Part shown: one piece after another, positions 15,722-24,721 of the stretch
Layout of the letters: each line of letters opens with the position of its first letter
Numbering within the stretch: the stretch's first letter is position 1
Assembly (NCBI RefSeq): GCF_004208535.1
Contig: NZ_SGIS01000013.1
Coordinates: 1-64,000, forward strand
DNA: 64,000 nucleotides
Direction of reading: 5' to 3'
Source of the DNA: Sphingomonas populi
GTDB lineage: Bacteria; Pseudomonadota; Alphaproteobacteria; Sphingomonadales; Sphingomonadaceae
The notes under the pieces: generated by a model
What the model was told of the DNA's origin: nothing
Seen by the model: the letters and a program-made list of their open reading frames with translations, nothing else
Databases searched by the model: none
Translations under genes and position numbers: made by a program

Positions 15722-17227
15722 ATGCGTTCGGTCGCACTCATCATCGCGCTGTTGCTGGCGAGCGGCGCGGCGACCGCGCGCGAGGTAAAGCCGCTGTCCG
15801 ACGAAGCGCGCACCGCCGCGCGGCTCGACGCGATCGCGGACAGCCCGCCCCGGTTGCGCGTGTTCCTCCAGACGATGCCCAAGGGCGGCGACCTGCACAA
15901 TCACGGCGGCGGCTCGATCTATGCCGAAGACTGGCTGCGCTGGGCGGCTACGGGCGGGCTGTGCATCGCCACCGACACAGCCAGCATCGTGCCGCCACCC
16001 TGCGACAAACCCAATCGCGTGCCAGCGGCGGGATTGGAGCAGAATTACGCATTGTACAGCCGCATGCTCGATGCGCTCTCGACGCGCGGGTTCGAGACGG
16101 GCGTCAACCAGCCGACGCTCTCGGGTTACGACCGCTTCTTCGCCACCTTCGATGCGTTCGGCACCGCATCGTTCGGCAACGAGGCGAAAGAACTCGCGCT
16201 GACCCGCGAACAGGCGGCGGCGGACCGCGTCTCCTATGTCGAGCTCGGCAGCGGCGCGCATCAGGCGCGCGGGCTGATCGCGGCGGTGAAGGACATCGAC
16301 CCGACCGACTTCGCGGTGCTTTCCACGAAACTCGCGCCGCTGCTGCCCGATGCGGTGGCGCGCGCGCGGGCCGATTATGATCGCTACGAGGCGGAATCGG
16401 CGAAGATCGACGCTTGCGATACGGCCAAGCCCAAGCCCGCCTGCGCGGTCGAGATGCGCTATCTCTACACTGCGATCCGCACGATTGCGCCGGCAGGAAC
16501 GTTTGCGCAACTCGCGTTCGGCTTCGCGCTCGCCGAGGCCGATCCGCGCTTCGTCGGCGTCAACATCGCCGCGCCCGAGCATGATCCGATCGCGGTGCGG
16601 GACTATGATCTCCACATGCGGATGATCGCGTTCCTCAAGGCGCGGCACCCCAAGGTCGCGCTGTCGCTCCACGCCGGCGAACTGACGCTCGGGCTGGTGC
16701 CGCCGCGCGATCTGGCGTTCCATATCCGCGAGGCGGTCGAGGTGGCCGGCGCGCGGCGGATCGGCCACGGCATCGACATCTCCTATGAGGACGACGCCGC
16801 CGGGCTGCTCAAGGAGATGGCGGCGAAGCAGATCGACGTTGAGATCAACCTGACCAGCAACGCGGTGATCCTCGGCGTGAAAGGCAAAGCGCATCCGCTG
16901 TCGCTGTACCGCGAGGCGGGCGTGCCGGTGACGCTCTCGACCGACGACGAAGGCGTCTCGCGCAGCGACATGACCAACGAATATGTCCGCGCGGTGGTGG
17001 AGCAGGGGCTCCGCTATGCCGATCTCAAGCAGATCGTGCGCGACACCATCCACTACAGCTTCCTGCCCGGCGCGAGCCTGTGGCGCGCTCGGGCTGGCGG
17101 AGTGAAGGCGGCTGCGTGCGCGATCGAGGGTGCGGCGTGCGAGGCGTTTCTCGCGGCGAATCCCAAGGCGGCGAAGGAACGGCAGGTGGAGCGGGCGCTG
17201 GCGGCGTTTGAGTCTGGGGTGCGGTAG
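15722..17227 (+). CDS. Exported adenosine-deaminase-like enzyme (ADGF type)
   Basis: A 501-residue protein with a signal peptide (MRSVALIIALLLASGAATA). The metal-dependent deaminase signatures are GGDLHNHGGGSIYAEDWL (HxH metal ligands), LSLHAGELT (His and Glu), GARRIGHGID (catalytic His) and TLSTDDEGVSRSDMTNEY (Asp pair). The D-E-G-V-S block and secretion are typical of adenosine-deaminase-related growth factors. It would deaminate adenosine or a related nucleoside in the periplasm for purine salvage. The substrate is inferred. GGGGGAAAAGC lies just before ATG. Confidence 0.87.
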   Translation: MRSVALIIALLLASGAATAREVKPLSDEARTAARLDAIADSPPRLRVFLQTMPKGGDLHNHGGGSIYAEDWLRWAATGGLCIATDTASIVPPPCDKPNRVPAAGLEQNYALYSRMLDALSTRGFETGVNQPTLSGYDRFFATFDAFGTASFGNEAKELALTREQAAADRVSYVELGSGAHQARGLIAAVKDIDPTDFAVLSTKLAPLLPDAVARARADYDRYEAESAKIDACDTAKPKPACAVEMRYLYTAIRTIAPAGTFAQLAFGFALAEADPRFVGVNIAAPEHDPIAVRDYDLHMRMIAFLKARHPKVALSLHAGELTLGLVPPRDLAFHIREAVEVAGARRIGHGIDISYEDDAAGLLKEMAAKQIDVEINLTSNAVILGVKGKAHPLSLYREAGVPVTLSTDDEGVSRSDMTNEYVRAVVEQGLRYADLKQIVRDTIHYSFLPGASLWRARAGGVKAAACAIEGAACEAFLAANPKAAKERQVERALAAFESGVR

Positions 17228-17301
17228 CGCACTCGCGAACCCTTGCGGTCGGTATTGTTACCCACTAAACTGCACCAATAGTATGATGATTGGAGCAGGC
17301 G

Positions 17302-17547
17302 ATGGCGACCGTTCGCAAGACCATCACCCTTACCGACCAGCAAGACGCTTGGATTTCTGCGCAAATCGCAGCGGGCCATTACACCAACGACAGCGAAGCG
17401 ATCCGGGATCTTATCCGGCGCGAGCAGCAGCGCGGTTTCGAGATCGAGGCGATCCGTAGCGCGCTCATCGAGGGCGAGCAGAGCGGCGAGCCGGAACACT
17501 TCGACTTCGCGGCTTTCAAACAGCGCAAAGCCGCGCTGCATGGCTGA
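17302..17547 (+). CDS. parD: ParD-type antitoxin
   Basis: An 81-residue protein beginning MATVRKTITLTDQQDAWISA, a ribbon-helix-helix DNA-binding fold (GHYTNDSEAIRDLIRREQ), with a C-terminal tail (GEPEHFDFAAFKQRKAAL) that wraps the toxin. This is the classical CC2985/ParD layout. GGAG lies ten bases upstream. The toxin gene overlaps by 8 nt downstream. ParD represses its own promoter, probably in the AT-richer stretch 17250-17290. Confidence 0.9.
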   Translation: MATVRKTITLTDQQDAWISAQIAAGHYTNDSEAIRDLIRREQQRGFEIEAIRSALIEGEQSGEPEHFDFAAFKQRKAALHG

Positions 17548-17830
17548 GTTTCGGCTCAGTCCGAAAGCGCAGCGCGATATCGAAGACATTTTCGAGTATA
17601 CGGTGAAGCGGTGGAGTTTGGCTCAGGCGCTACACTACACCGATCTCCTCGAAGCGGCGTGCGCCAGTCTGGCCGATGCGCCGCATAGGTCGCAGGATTG
17701 CGCCGCGATCCGGCCGGGCTATCGGCGGCGGACCGTGGCGCAGCATGTGATTTACTTCAAGCAGACCCTCTACGGGATCGCGATCATACGCATCCTGCAT
17801 CAGCATATGGATCAAACCCGGCACCTTTAA
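17540..17830 (+). CDS. parE: ParE-type toxin (RelE/ParE superfamily)
   Basis: A 96-residue basic protein beginning MAEFRLSPKAQRDIEDIFEY. ParE features are the helical hairpin (VKRWSLAQALHYTDLLEAA), the strand YRRRTVAQHVIYFK and the terminal IAIIRILHQHMD. ParE toxins inhibit gyrase, whereas the related RelE toxins cleave mRNA. This sequence lies nearer ParE. It overlaps the antitoxin by 8 nt, so production is coupled. The pair is a compact insertion between a deaminase and pncB. Confidence 0.9.
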   Translation: MAEFRLSPKAQRDIEDIFEYTVKRWSLAQALHYTDLLEAACASLADAPHRSQDCAAIRPGYRRRTVAQHVIYFKQTLYGIAIIRILHQHMDQTRHL

Positions 17831-17863
17831 GCGCGATCGCAACGTTCGCTGGGTTGGCGTCCG

Positions 17864-19168
17864 CTACACGCTCACCTCGCTCTCGGCGCGCCCATCACCG
17901 CCGAACACCCTCAGATACCGCGCGATCTCCGCCGGCTCGCCGGTCGCCTTGGCGGGATTGTCCGAGAGCTTCACCGCCGGTCGCCCGTTCGCGCGCGTTA
18001 CCTTGCAGACCAGCGAGATCGGCTCCAGCGCATGGCCGCCGCGCGGGTCGCAGCCGCGGAAATCGTTGGTGAGGTTGGTGCCCCAGCCGTAGCTCATCCG
18101 CACGCGGCCGTGGAAATGGCGGTAGGTCTGTTCGATCGTGTCGATGTCCATGCCGTCGGAGAAGATCAGCAGCTTCTCACGCGGATCGACGCCCTGCTCC
18201 TGCCACCAGCGGATGATCTGTTCGCCGCCTTCGATCGGCGGCGCACTGTCGGGGCGGAAGCCGGTCCAGTCGGCGAGCCACGCCGGCGCTTGCTTGAGGA
18301 AGGCGGTGGTGCCGAACGCGTCGGGCAGCGCGATCAGCAGATTGCCGCCATAATGCGCGCGCCATTGTTCGAGCACGCGATAGGGCGCGCCGGCGAGTTC
18401 GGCATCGCCATTCGACAGCGCCGCCTCGACCATCGGCAGTTCGTGCGCGTTGGTGCCGATCGCCTCGAGATCGGCGTCCATCGCCAGCAGCACGTTGGAG
18501 GTGCCGATGAAGCGGTGGTCCAGCCCCTCCTTGAGCGCCTCGACGCACCAGCGCTGCCACAGGAAGCCGTGCCGCCGCCGCGTGCCGAAATCGCTCAGCA
18601 CGAGATCGGGCAGCTCGCGCAGCCGCTCGACCTTCTCCCACAGCCGCGCCTTGGCGCGCGCGTACAATACGTCGAGCGCGAACTTGCCCATGTCGCGCGT
18701 CGCGGCGCGCGATTTGAGTTCGTTGATGATCGCGAGCGCGGGGATTTCCCACATCGAGGTGCCGCTCCACGGCCCGTCGAAATGCAGTTCATATTGGCCA
18801 TCGACCTTGCGCAGATCATATTCGGGTAGCTGGAAATCGGCGAGCCACGCGATGAAGTCCGGCGCGAACATCTGGCGCTTGCCGTAGAAGCTGTTGCCGG
18901 CCAGCCAGATCAGCTCCTTGCGGCTGAACCGCACGGTGCGGGCATGGTCGAGCTGCGCGCGCAACTCGGCTTCGTCGATGATGTCGGCCAGCCGCACGCT
19001 CTTGGTGCGGTTGATGAGCGAGAAGGTCGCGGTCACGTCCGGGTGGATGTGGCGGATCATCTGCAACATCAGCAGCTTGTAGAAATCGGTGTCGAGCAGG
19101 CTGCGCACGACCGGATCGAGCCGGAAATTGTGGTTGTAGGTGCGGGTTGCGATGTCGGTGACGGCCAT
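17864..19168 (-). CDS. pncB: Nicotinate phosphoribosyltransferase
   Basis: A 434-residue enzyme converting nicotinate and PRPP to nicotinate mononucleotide, the second step of the Preiss-Handler NAD salvage route. Family blocks: [15 protein letters not shown] at the N-terminus, [33 protein letters not shown] (with the phosphorylated-His region), [23 protein letters not shown] and [14 protein letters not shown], then [12 protein letters not shown]. The start at 19168 ([15 protein letters not shown]) matches the usual length. It lies 11 bp downstream of the NAD-kinase-like gene in a minus-strand NAD operon. Confidence 0.95.
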   Translation of the reverse strand: MAVTDIATRTYNHNFRLDPVVRSLLDTDFYKLLMLQMIRHIHPDVTATFSLINRTKSVRLADIIDEAELRAQLDHARTVRFSRKELIWLAGNSFYGKRQMFAPDFIAWLADFQLPEYDLRKVDGQYELHFDGPWSGTSMWEIPALAIINELKSRAATRDMGKFALDVLYARAKARLWEKVERLRELPDLVLSDFGTRRRHGFLWQRWCVEALKEGLDHRFIGTSNVLLAMDADLEAIGTNAHELPMVEAALSNGDAELAGAPYRVLEQWRAHYGGNLLIALPDAFGTTAFLKQAPAWLADWTGFRPDSAPPIEGGEQIIRWWQEQGVDPREKLLIFSDGMDIDTIEQTYRHFHGRVRMSYGWGTNLTNDFRGCDPRGGHALEPISLVCKVTRANGRPAVKLSDNPAKATGEPAEIARYLRVFGGDGRAESEVSV

Positions 19169-19179
19169 GTGTGCGATCC

Positions 19180-20073
19180 TTACCCGATCACGAGATGAAG
19201 GGAATTGGGCGCGGGCGTGATCGTCACGCGGCGGCCCCAGTCGAACCCGAGGAAATCCTGCTCGATCCCGTCGGCGAAGATCACCCCGCCGTCGTTCATA
19301 CGCGAGGTGACGATCAGCGGATCGTCGGTGAGCTTGCCGGCGCGCATCCGCGTCTCGGTGGCGACGCTCGGGAACGGCTCGCGCACCCAATAGCCCGCCG
19401 CGCGTTCATCGGTGCCGAGCGGCAGCGGCAGATTCGTGGCCTCGGCGATCGAGCGCGCCCAGCCGGTCGCGCCGGTGCCCGAGGCGACGATCAGCCCCGA
19501 CGACGAATGCTCCTCGCCGTCGCCGGCGAGTTCGATCCGGTAGCGCGCTGATTGGTGGCTGCGATGCCCGAGGAAGATCTCATTGAGCGCGACCAGAATT
19601 TCGCCGTCGTCGAGCGTCGCCTGCACCATCGTGCGCCGCTCGACCGGCGCATCGGGCCGCACCGTGCCGGGCAGCAGCCGCGCCAGCCGCTCGACGCGCA
19701 CGCGCGCCAACACGCCGTCATACAGATCGGGCGCGGGATTGACCCCGATCACCGGCTGCTCCGCGACATATTTGGCGACGTTGGCGACCAGCCCGTCCTG
19801 CCCGACCGCGATGACGATATCCTCGCGCGCGAACAGGAAGCGATCAAGATCGGCGCGCCGCACCAGCGCCTGCCGCCACTCGGCCGGCACCGACGCGCGT
19901 GCCGCCGCCAGTACGGCGTGGAATTGGTGGTGATGCTGCTCGACCGTCTCGATCCGCTGCCCGCGCGTTTCGAGGAAGAAGCGCGCCTGATCGCGCGTGG
20001 CGTGGCGGGCGATGAGCCGTTCGAGATCGGTTTCGCGGATGACGAAAACCGCGCGGGGTGGGATGCCGGACAT
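19180..20073 (-). CDS. NAD-kinase-like protein with altered GGDG motif
   Basis: A 297-residue protein with the two-domain layout of NAD kinases. The nucleotide motif normally GGDG reads GQDG here ([18 protein letters not shown]). Further matches are [15 protein letters not shown], the NE motif ([11 protein letters not shown]) and [19 protein letters not shown], equivalent to the GD-GLIVSTPTGSTAY region. The N-terminus ([19 protein letters not shown]) is longer than in E. coli. In an NAD-salvage operon it may phosphorylate a nucleotide or sense NAD(H). The Gln in place of Gly makes ordinary NAD kinase activity uncertain. Confidence 0.72.
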   Translation of the reverse strand: MSGIPPRAVFVIRETDLERLIARHATRDQARFFLETRGQRIETVEQHHHQFHAVLAAARASVPAEWRQALVRRADLDRFLFAREDIVIAVGQDGLVANVAKYVAEQPVIGVNPAPDLYDGVLARVRVERLARLLPGTVRPDAPVERRTMVQATLDDGEILVALNEIFLGHRSHQSARYRIELAGDGEEHSSSGLIVASGTGATGWARSIAEATNLPLPLGTDERAAGYWVREPFPSVATETRMRAGKLTDDPLIVTSRMNDGGVIFADGIEQDFLGFDWGRRVTITPAPNSLHLVIG

Positions 20074-20095
20074 GTTTTGCTTCTCACAATCCAAG

Positions 20096-20166
20096 CCGTT
20101 CGTCCCGAGCGAAGTCGAGGGACAGCCCGCAGCGCAGGTGTCTCGACTTCGCTCGACACGAACGGG
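20096..20166. repeat. Palindromic two-arm repeat, family 2 (copy A)
   Basis: Inverted arms: 20096-20124 (CCGTTCGTCCCGAGCGAAG then TCGAGGGACA) and about 20139-20166 (TGTCTCGACTTCGCTCGACA then CGAACGGG). They are separated by about 14 bp. The copy lies in the gap between the SPFH and NAD-kinase-like genes. Related copies are at 25205-25323 and 62760-62836. Confidence 0.88.
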
Positions 20167-20173
20167 AGGGGCG

Positions 20174-21154
20174 TTAACCCGCGACCACCACCGGGCTCTT
20201 GCGGAACTCGCCCATCACCGCCGCGAGCAGATCGGGGGTGATGTTGACATGCTCGATCGTGTCGAGCTTGCCGGCGAGTTGCTGCGCGGCGAGGCCGAAC
20301 AGCACCGCCGGGGGCAGATCGCGATAGACCGCGATGTGCGCCTGCTCGGCCTCGGCCTTGGCGCCTTCGATGAGGCGGATGCGGTCGGCCTCGGCCTTAG
20401 CCTCGACCTGCTGCGCCTCGGCCGCGCCGGTCGCGCGGTTGCGGGCGTTGTCGGTTTCCTCGGCGATCAGCAATTTCTCGCGCCGCGCAAGTTCGATCCG
20501 CGTCGCCAGCTCGTTCTCGGCGATGGCGCGTTCCTTCTCGACCGCGAGCGCGCGGCGTTCGAAGGTCGCTTCGTCGGCCTTTTGCTGGAGCGCCTCGAAG
20601 GTCGGGGTCTGGAGCGCGCGTTCGAGTTCGCTCGACGGCGCCAGATTGGTTAGCCGCACCGACACCGCCGCAACGCCGATCTCGGCCAGCGCCGGATCGG
20701 CGGCGAGCGCGGCTTCCAGTTGCGCGCGCAGCGGCCCCGGCCCGGCATCGAGCAAGGCGCGCACCGGCGCGGTGCCGAGATATTGCAGCACCGCCTGGTT
20801 GGCGATGCCGGTGATCCGCGCCTCGATGCTCGGCACCGGCTCACCCTGCGGCTTGCCGCTGTACGGGCTGATCGTGAAATCGACTCGCTCGGCGAGCAGC
20901 ACCGGATCGACGACGTGCCAGCCGACACTGCCCTGGACCGACACCGTCTGGAAATCCTGGCTACGGCCCTTCACGAACAGGGTCATCTCGCGGTCGTCCA
21001 TCGGCACTTCGGCGATGCTCGCGGTTTCCGGGCGGAACCAGAAGACGAGCCCGCGCCCGCTCTGGCGGACCTTGCCGTTGCGGTAGCGGATGATGTGGCT
21101 GCTCGCCTCGCTGCGAAGCTGCGCGAAGAACAGGAGATTGCGGATCGTGGCCAT
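20174..21154 (-). CDS. SPFH/band-7 domain protein
   Basis: A 326-residue protein with an SPFH domain in the first two thirds (LVFWFRPETASIAEVPMDD, SVQGSVGWHVVDPVLLAERV) and a long Ala/Glu-rich coiled coil after it (EERALAVEKERAIAENEL-like, then ARNRATGAAEAQQVEAKAEA). The N-terminus has no strong transmembrane helix, so attachment to membranes may be peripheral. SPFH proteins scaffold membrane microdomains. Its place between an NrtR-like regulator and NAD-salvage genes suggests a link to NAD metabolism, which is unproven. Confidence 0.85.
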   Translation of the reverse strand: MATIRNLLFFAQLRSEASSHIIRYRNGKVRQSGRGLVFWFRPETASIAEVPMDDREMTLFVKGRSQDFQTVSVQGSVGWHVVDPVLLAERVDFTISPYSGKPQGEPVPSIEARITGIANQAVLQYLGTAPVRALLDAGPGPLRAQLEAALAADPALAEIGVAAVSVRLTNLAPSSELERALQTPTFEALQQKADEATFERRALAVEKERAIAENELATRIELARREKLLIAEETDNARNRATGAAEAQQVEAKAEADRIRLIEGAKAEAEQAHIAVYRDLPPAVLFGLAAQQLAGKLDTIEHVNITPDLLAAVMGEFRKSPVVVAG

Positions 21155-21165
21155 GGGTACGCTCC

Positions 21166-21900
21166 TTACATTGGTCTGTTTATGAGGGGTCGGTGGAAAC
21201 GATAGAGTTCGGCGGGTCGAAACGAGGTGCCGCCCTCGCGCTCGCCGGTCGCGGCGAGCCAGCCGCGATCGAGCATGCGGCGGCGAAAGGCGGGCTTGTT
21301 GAGCGTGACGCCGAGGATCGCTTCATGCACGTCCTGCAACTGGCGCAGCGTGAAGCGCTCAGGCAGCAGCGCGAAGCCGACATCGGAATAATCGAGCTTG
21401 CCGCGCAGCCGCAGCATCGCCAGCGCGACGATGTCGGCATGGTCGAAGGCGAGCGGAACCGCACCTTTCGGCGTGGCGATCCTGACCGCGCCGCCGGTCT
21501 CGCCCGGCCACGGCACGGTGATCGTCGCGGCGAGCAGGCCCGGCATGTCGTCGAGCGCAGCGGCGAACGCGGCCTCGTCGAGCAGCGCGAGATAGGCGAC
21601 CGAGATGATCCGCATGCGCGGATCACGCGCGACCGCGCCGAAGGTGTAGAGCTGTTCGAGGTGCGCGGTGGCGATCCCCGCCTTGTCGCGCAGCACGCGG
21701 GCAGCGGCGGCGTCGAGCGTCTCGTCGATGCCGACGAACCCGCCGGGCAGCGCGCAGCGGCCGGCAAAGGGCGGCGCGTCGCGTTTCACCAGCAGCACCG
21801 CCGGCTCGCCACCACGAATCCCGAGCAACACCAGATCCACCGCGACCGAAGGCCGCTGATAGGCGTTGGGATCATAGTCGAGGGCTTCGTCGTCGGTCAC
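21166..21900 (-). CDS. nrtR: NrtR-like NUDIX-family transcriptional regulator
   Basis: A 244-residue protein with an N-terminal NUDIX-like domain (VAVDLVLLGIRGGEPAVLLV, then GRCALPGGFVGIDETLDAAA; the catalytic box is degenerate) and a C-terminal winged helix (FTLRQLQDVHEAILG, NKPAFRRRMLDRGWL). This is the NrtR architecture. NrtR binds ADP-ribose and represses NAD biosynthesis and salvage genes. GTG at 21900 is chosen (VTDDEALDYDPNAYQRPSVA) with AGGTGG just upstream. It is divergent from the nicotinamidase gene, so both promoters lie in 21901-21977. Confidence 0.85.
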   Translation of the reverse strand: MTDDEALDYDPNAYQRPSVAVDLVLLGIRGGEPAVLLVKRDAPPFAGRCALPGGFVGIDETLDAAAARVLRDKAGIATAHLEQLYTFGAVARDPRMRIISVAYLALLDEAAFAAALDDMPGLLAATITVPWPGETGGAVRIATPKGAVPLAFDHADIVALAMLRLRGKLDYSDVGFALLPERFTLRQLQDVHEAILGVTLNKPAFRRRMLDRGWLAATGEREGGTSFRPAELYRFHRPLINRPM

Positions 21901-21977
21901 GCACCACCTAATATGCAATATGCGCTTTACTTATTATCGTAATGTATATATGTCAATGCCCATAAGGAGATCGATCG
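21901..21977. promoter_or_regulatory. Divergent nrtR/nicotinamidase promoter with candidate NrtR box
   Basis: This 77-bp gap is strikingly AT-rich for the genome and separates two divergent NAD genes. ATTA-TCG-TAAT (21933-21943) is an imperfect operator-like inverted repeat, with TATATA just to its right. NrtR usually binds near such palindromes in promoters it controls. The site is inferred from symmetry and position. AAGGAG at about 21964-21969 is the ribosome-binding site of the plus-strand gene. Confidence 0.5.
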
Positions 21978-22571
21978 ATGCAGGACTTCGTCATCGTCGT
22001 GGATGCACAATATGATTTCATGGCCACCGACGGCGCGCTGAGCGTCGCGGGTGCCGACGCTCTGGTCGGGCCGATGCGCGCGTGGCTGTCCGGGCTCGAA
22101 TCCGAACGCACCGCCGGGGTGCTGTTCACCTTCGACACGCATGTGCCCGATATCTACGCCGCCTCCGAAGAGGCCAGGGAATTTCCCGCGCATTGCGTGA
22201 AGGGCACCCCCGGCTGGGCCAACATGCTCGATCCGGCGCTGCTCGATCGCGCGATCCCGGCGTGGCGGATCGAGAAGCATGTGTTCGACATGTGGGCCGA
22301 GGACGGGTTGCTGATCGAGGATGCGCGCGGCGATGCGATGCCGCCGGTGCCGCGCGACGCTTTCTTCGACCGGCTCAAGGATGCGGGCGTGCGCCGCGTG
22401 ACGGTGATCGGCGTCGCCGCCGATTATTGCGTGCGCTGGGCGGTGGCGGGGCTGGTCGCGCGCGGCTTCCAGGTGGTCGTGCCGGCGGCGCTGACGCGCG
22501 GCATCGCGCGGCAGATCGACACCGTGCTGGCGGAGGATTTCCCCGGTGCGGCGGTCGATACTGTCGCATGA
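21978..22571 (+). CDS. pncA: Nicotinamidase (cysteine hydrolase, PncA type)
   Basis: A 197-residue isochorismatase-fold enzyme that would convert nicotinamide to nicotinate, feeding PncB in the same locus. The catalytic triad is visible: Asp9 (VVDAQYDF), a Lys near residue 100 (RIEKHVF) and Cys151 (AADYCVRWA). The metal ligands Asp53 and His55 (FDTHVPDIY) and His72 (PAHCVKGT) match nicotinamidases rather than simple isochorismatases. A strong AAGGAG precedes the ATG. It is probably repressed by the divergent NrtR-like protein. Confidence 0.87.
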   Translation: MQDFVIVVDAQYDFMATDGALSVAGADALVGPMRAWLSGLESERTAGVLFTFDTHVPDIYAASEEAREFPAHCVKGTPGWANMLDPALLDRAIPAWRIEKHVFDMWAEDGLLIEDARGDAMPPVPRDAFFDRLKDAGVRRVTVIGVAADYCVRWAVAGLVARGFQVVVPAALTRGIARQIDTVLAEDFPGAAVDTVA

Positions 22572-22663
22572 CGCGGTGATGTCGCCGCGCGGCGGCTGGC
22601 GGCGGAGTTTGGAATGCGGCAGATGCGCGCCGGTATGATTCGATTTCCGAGAGGAGCATTCCG

Positions 22664-23401
22664 ATGAGCGACGAACAGGTCACGATCCAGACGCGTGACG
22701 GCGCCTGCCCGGCGCATGTGCTGACCCCCCAGGCCGAGGGCGCCTGGCCGGCGGTGATCCTGTACATGGACGCGCTGGCGATCCGCCCCACCGTCATCGA
22801 GATGGCGCGCCGCCTCGCCGCGAACGGTTATGTCGTGCTCGTGCCCGACCTGTTCTACCGCTACGGCCCCTATGCGCCGTTCGATCCCAAGGCGGTGTTC
22901 GCCGAGGGCTTCCGTAAGGTGATCGGCCCGCTGATGGCGACCACCGGCAACGACAAGGCGGCGTCCGACACCGAGGCGTTCCTCGCCTATCTCGACACAC
23001 GCAAGGATGTTGCGGGCAGCAAGATCGGCACGGTCGGCTTCTGCATGGGCGGCGGCATGGCGATCACCGTGGCGGGCACCTTCCCCGACCGGGTCGCGGC
23101 GGCGATCAGCTTCCACGGTGGCTTCCTTGCCTCCGATGCGGACACCAGCCCGCATGTGCTCGCGCCGAAGATCAAGGCCGAGATATACGTGGCGGGCGCG
23201 GACGACGACGACAGCTATCCGCCGGAAATGGCCGAGCGGCTGACCAAGGCGTTCGACGCGGCCGGCGTGACCTATAAGGCCGAGATCTACCCCGGCGCGC
23301 TGCACGGCTGGATGAAGCCCGACTTCCCCGTCTACAACGAAGTCGCCGCCGAGCGCGGCTGGCGCGAGATGCTGGCGGTGTTCAGGCGGACTTTGGGGTA
23401 A
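22664..23401 (+). CDS. Dienelactone hydrolase family protein
   Basis: A 245-residue alpha/beta-hydrolase. The nucleophile elbow GFCMGGG has Cys127 in place of Ser, the hallmark of dienelactone hydrolases. The acid is in the AGADDDDSYPPE block and the His in GALHGWMKPD. Other family cues are AWPAVILYMDALAIRPT and VLVPDLFYRYGPYAPFD. It may hydrolyse lactones from aromatic ring cleavage, but many relatives act on unrelated esters and no ring-cleavage genes are near. GAGAGGAG precedes ATG. Confidence 0.88.
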   Translation: MSDEQVTIQTRDGACPAHVLTPQAEGAWPAVILYMDALAIRPTVIEMARRLAANGYVVLVPDLFYRYGPYAPFDPKAVFAEGFRKVIGPLMATTGNDKAASDTEAFLAYLDTRKDVAGSKIGTVGFCMGGGMAITVAGTFPDRVAAAISFHGGFLASDADTSPHVLAPKIKAEIYVAGADDDDSYPPEMAERLTKAFDAAGVTYKAEIYPGALHGWMKPDFPVYNEVAAERGWREMLAVFRRTLG

Positions 23402-23410
23402 GGCTCACTC

Positions 23411-23564
23411 ACCCTCACCCTTCCCACCCGGCTGCGCCGGGCGGGCCCAGTTTCGGGTGAACAGCGCCCCGCGCTGTTCAGGTGATGCCGGGGGCATCAC
23501 CGACCCGAAACTCCTCTCCCAGCGGGAGAGGGAGGGAGGAGCGAAGCGACGGAAGGGTGAGGGT
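23411..23564. repeat. Long palindromic repeat, family 5
   Basis: Outer arms ACCCTCACCCTTCC (23411-23424) and GGAAGGGTGAGGGT (23551-23564) are perfectly inverted. An inner pair, CAGTTTCGGGTGA and ACCCGAAACTC, and several small hairpins (CAGCGCCCCGCGCTG, GATGCCGGGGGCATC) lie between. It occupies almost the whole convergent gap between the hydrolase gene and dapE and could also end transcription from both sides. Confidence 0.85.
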
Positions 23565-23572
23565 GACGCGGT

Positions 23573-24709
23573 TTACAACGCCCCAACGCGCGCGATGATA
23601 TCCGCATAAACCCCGGTCAGCGCGACGAGATCGTCCACCGCGACCGCCTCGTCGAGCTTGTGCATCGTCGCGTTGCACAGCCCGAACTCCACCACCGGGC
23701 ACAGCGCTGACAGGAAGCGCGCATCCGAGGTGCCGCCGGTCGTCGACAGGTCCGGCCGCAACCCCAGCCGCGCCTCGATCGCATCGCCGATCAGCGTCGA
23801 GAACGCACCCGGTTGCGTCAGAAATGCCTCGCCTGAAATCCGCGCGGTCAGCGTAGCCTCGGGTGCGTGCGCGGCGATGATCGCGCGCATCCGCTCGATC
23901 AGATCGGCGCCGCGATGGCCATCGTTGAAACGGATCGACAGCCGCGCCGAGGCGTGGCCGGGGATGATGTTGGTCGCCGGATTACCGACGGTGATGTCGG
24001 TCGGTTCGATATTCGACGGCTGGAACCACGCATTGCCGGTATCGAGCACGATTCGGTCGATCTCGGCGAGGATCGCGACCAGCTTGGGGATCGGATTGTC
24101 GGCGAGGTGCGGATAGGCGACATGGCCCTGCTTGCCGGGCACGTCGATCCACAGATTGACCGAACCGCGCCGCCCGATCTTGACCATATCGCCCAATCGC
24201 ACCGCCGAGGTCGGCTCGCCGACCAGGCACAGGTCCGGCGTCACGCCGCGCTCGGCCATGCGCGCCATCAGCGCTTGCGTGCCATAGGTGGCGGGGCCTT
24301 CCTCGTCGCCGGTGAGGATGAGGGTGAGCGGGATGCCCGGCGTTTGCGGAATGGCGGCGACGAACGCGGCGATCGCGCCCTTCATGTCGACCGCGCCGCG
24401 CCCGTAGACCAGACCGTCGCGCTCCTCCGGCACGAACGCATCGCCTGTCCAGCCTGCCCCCGGCGGCACCACGTCGAGATGGCCGGCAAAGGCGAAATGC
24501 GTGCCCGTGCCGGCGCGGGTGGCGAGCAGGTTCTCGACTGGCCCGTCCGGCGCTTCGCCTTCGATGAAGCGCGCGACGGTGAAGCCGAGCGGCAGCAGCG
24601 CGGCTTCGATCACGTCGAACACCGCGCCGCGTGCGGGCGTGACGCTCTCGCAGGCGAGCAGGGTCTTGGTGAGCGCGATCGGATCGGGCAGATGGGGCGT
24701 GTCAGTCAT
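23573..24709 (-). CDS. dapE: Succinyl-diaminopimelate desuccinylase
   Basis: A 378-residue M20-family zinc enzyme of lysine and meso-diaminopimelate synthesis, which supplies the MurE substrate. Metal and catalytic motifs: FAFAGHLDVVPPG (His, Asp), VYGRGAVDMKGAIAAF (bridging Asp), LTGDEEGPATYG (Glu pair), KIGRRGSVNLWIDVPGKQGH (dimer-domain His), and the final GLCNATMHKLDEAV with a ligand His. Length fits DapE. The start at 24709 is the family start. The in-frame region beyond belongs to the antisense of the cupin gene. It is only 12 bp from the divergent cupin start. Confidence 0.93.
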   Translation of the reverse strand: MTDTPHLPDPIALTKTLLACESVTPARGAVFDVIEAALLPLGFTVARFIEGEAPDGPVENLLATRAGTGTHFAFAGHLDVVPPGAGWTGDAFVPEERDGLVYGRGAVDMKGAIAAFVAAIPQTPGIPLTLILTGDEEGPATYGTQALMARMAERGVTPDLCLVGEPTSAVRLGDMVKIGRRGSVNLWIDVPGKQGHVAYPHLADNPIPKLVAILAEIDRIVLDTGNAWFQPSNIEPTDITVGNPATNIIPGHASARLSIRFNDGHRGADLIERMRAIIAAHAPEATLTARISGEAFLTQPGAFSTLIGDAIEARLGLRPDLSTTGGTSDARFLSALCPVVEFGLCNATMHKLDEAVAVDDLVALTGVYADIIARVGAL

Positions 24710-24721
24710 GGGGAGCGGACA

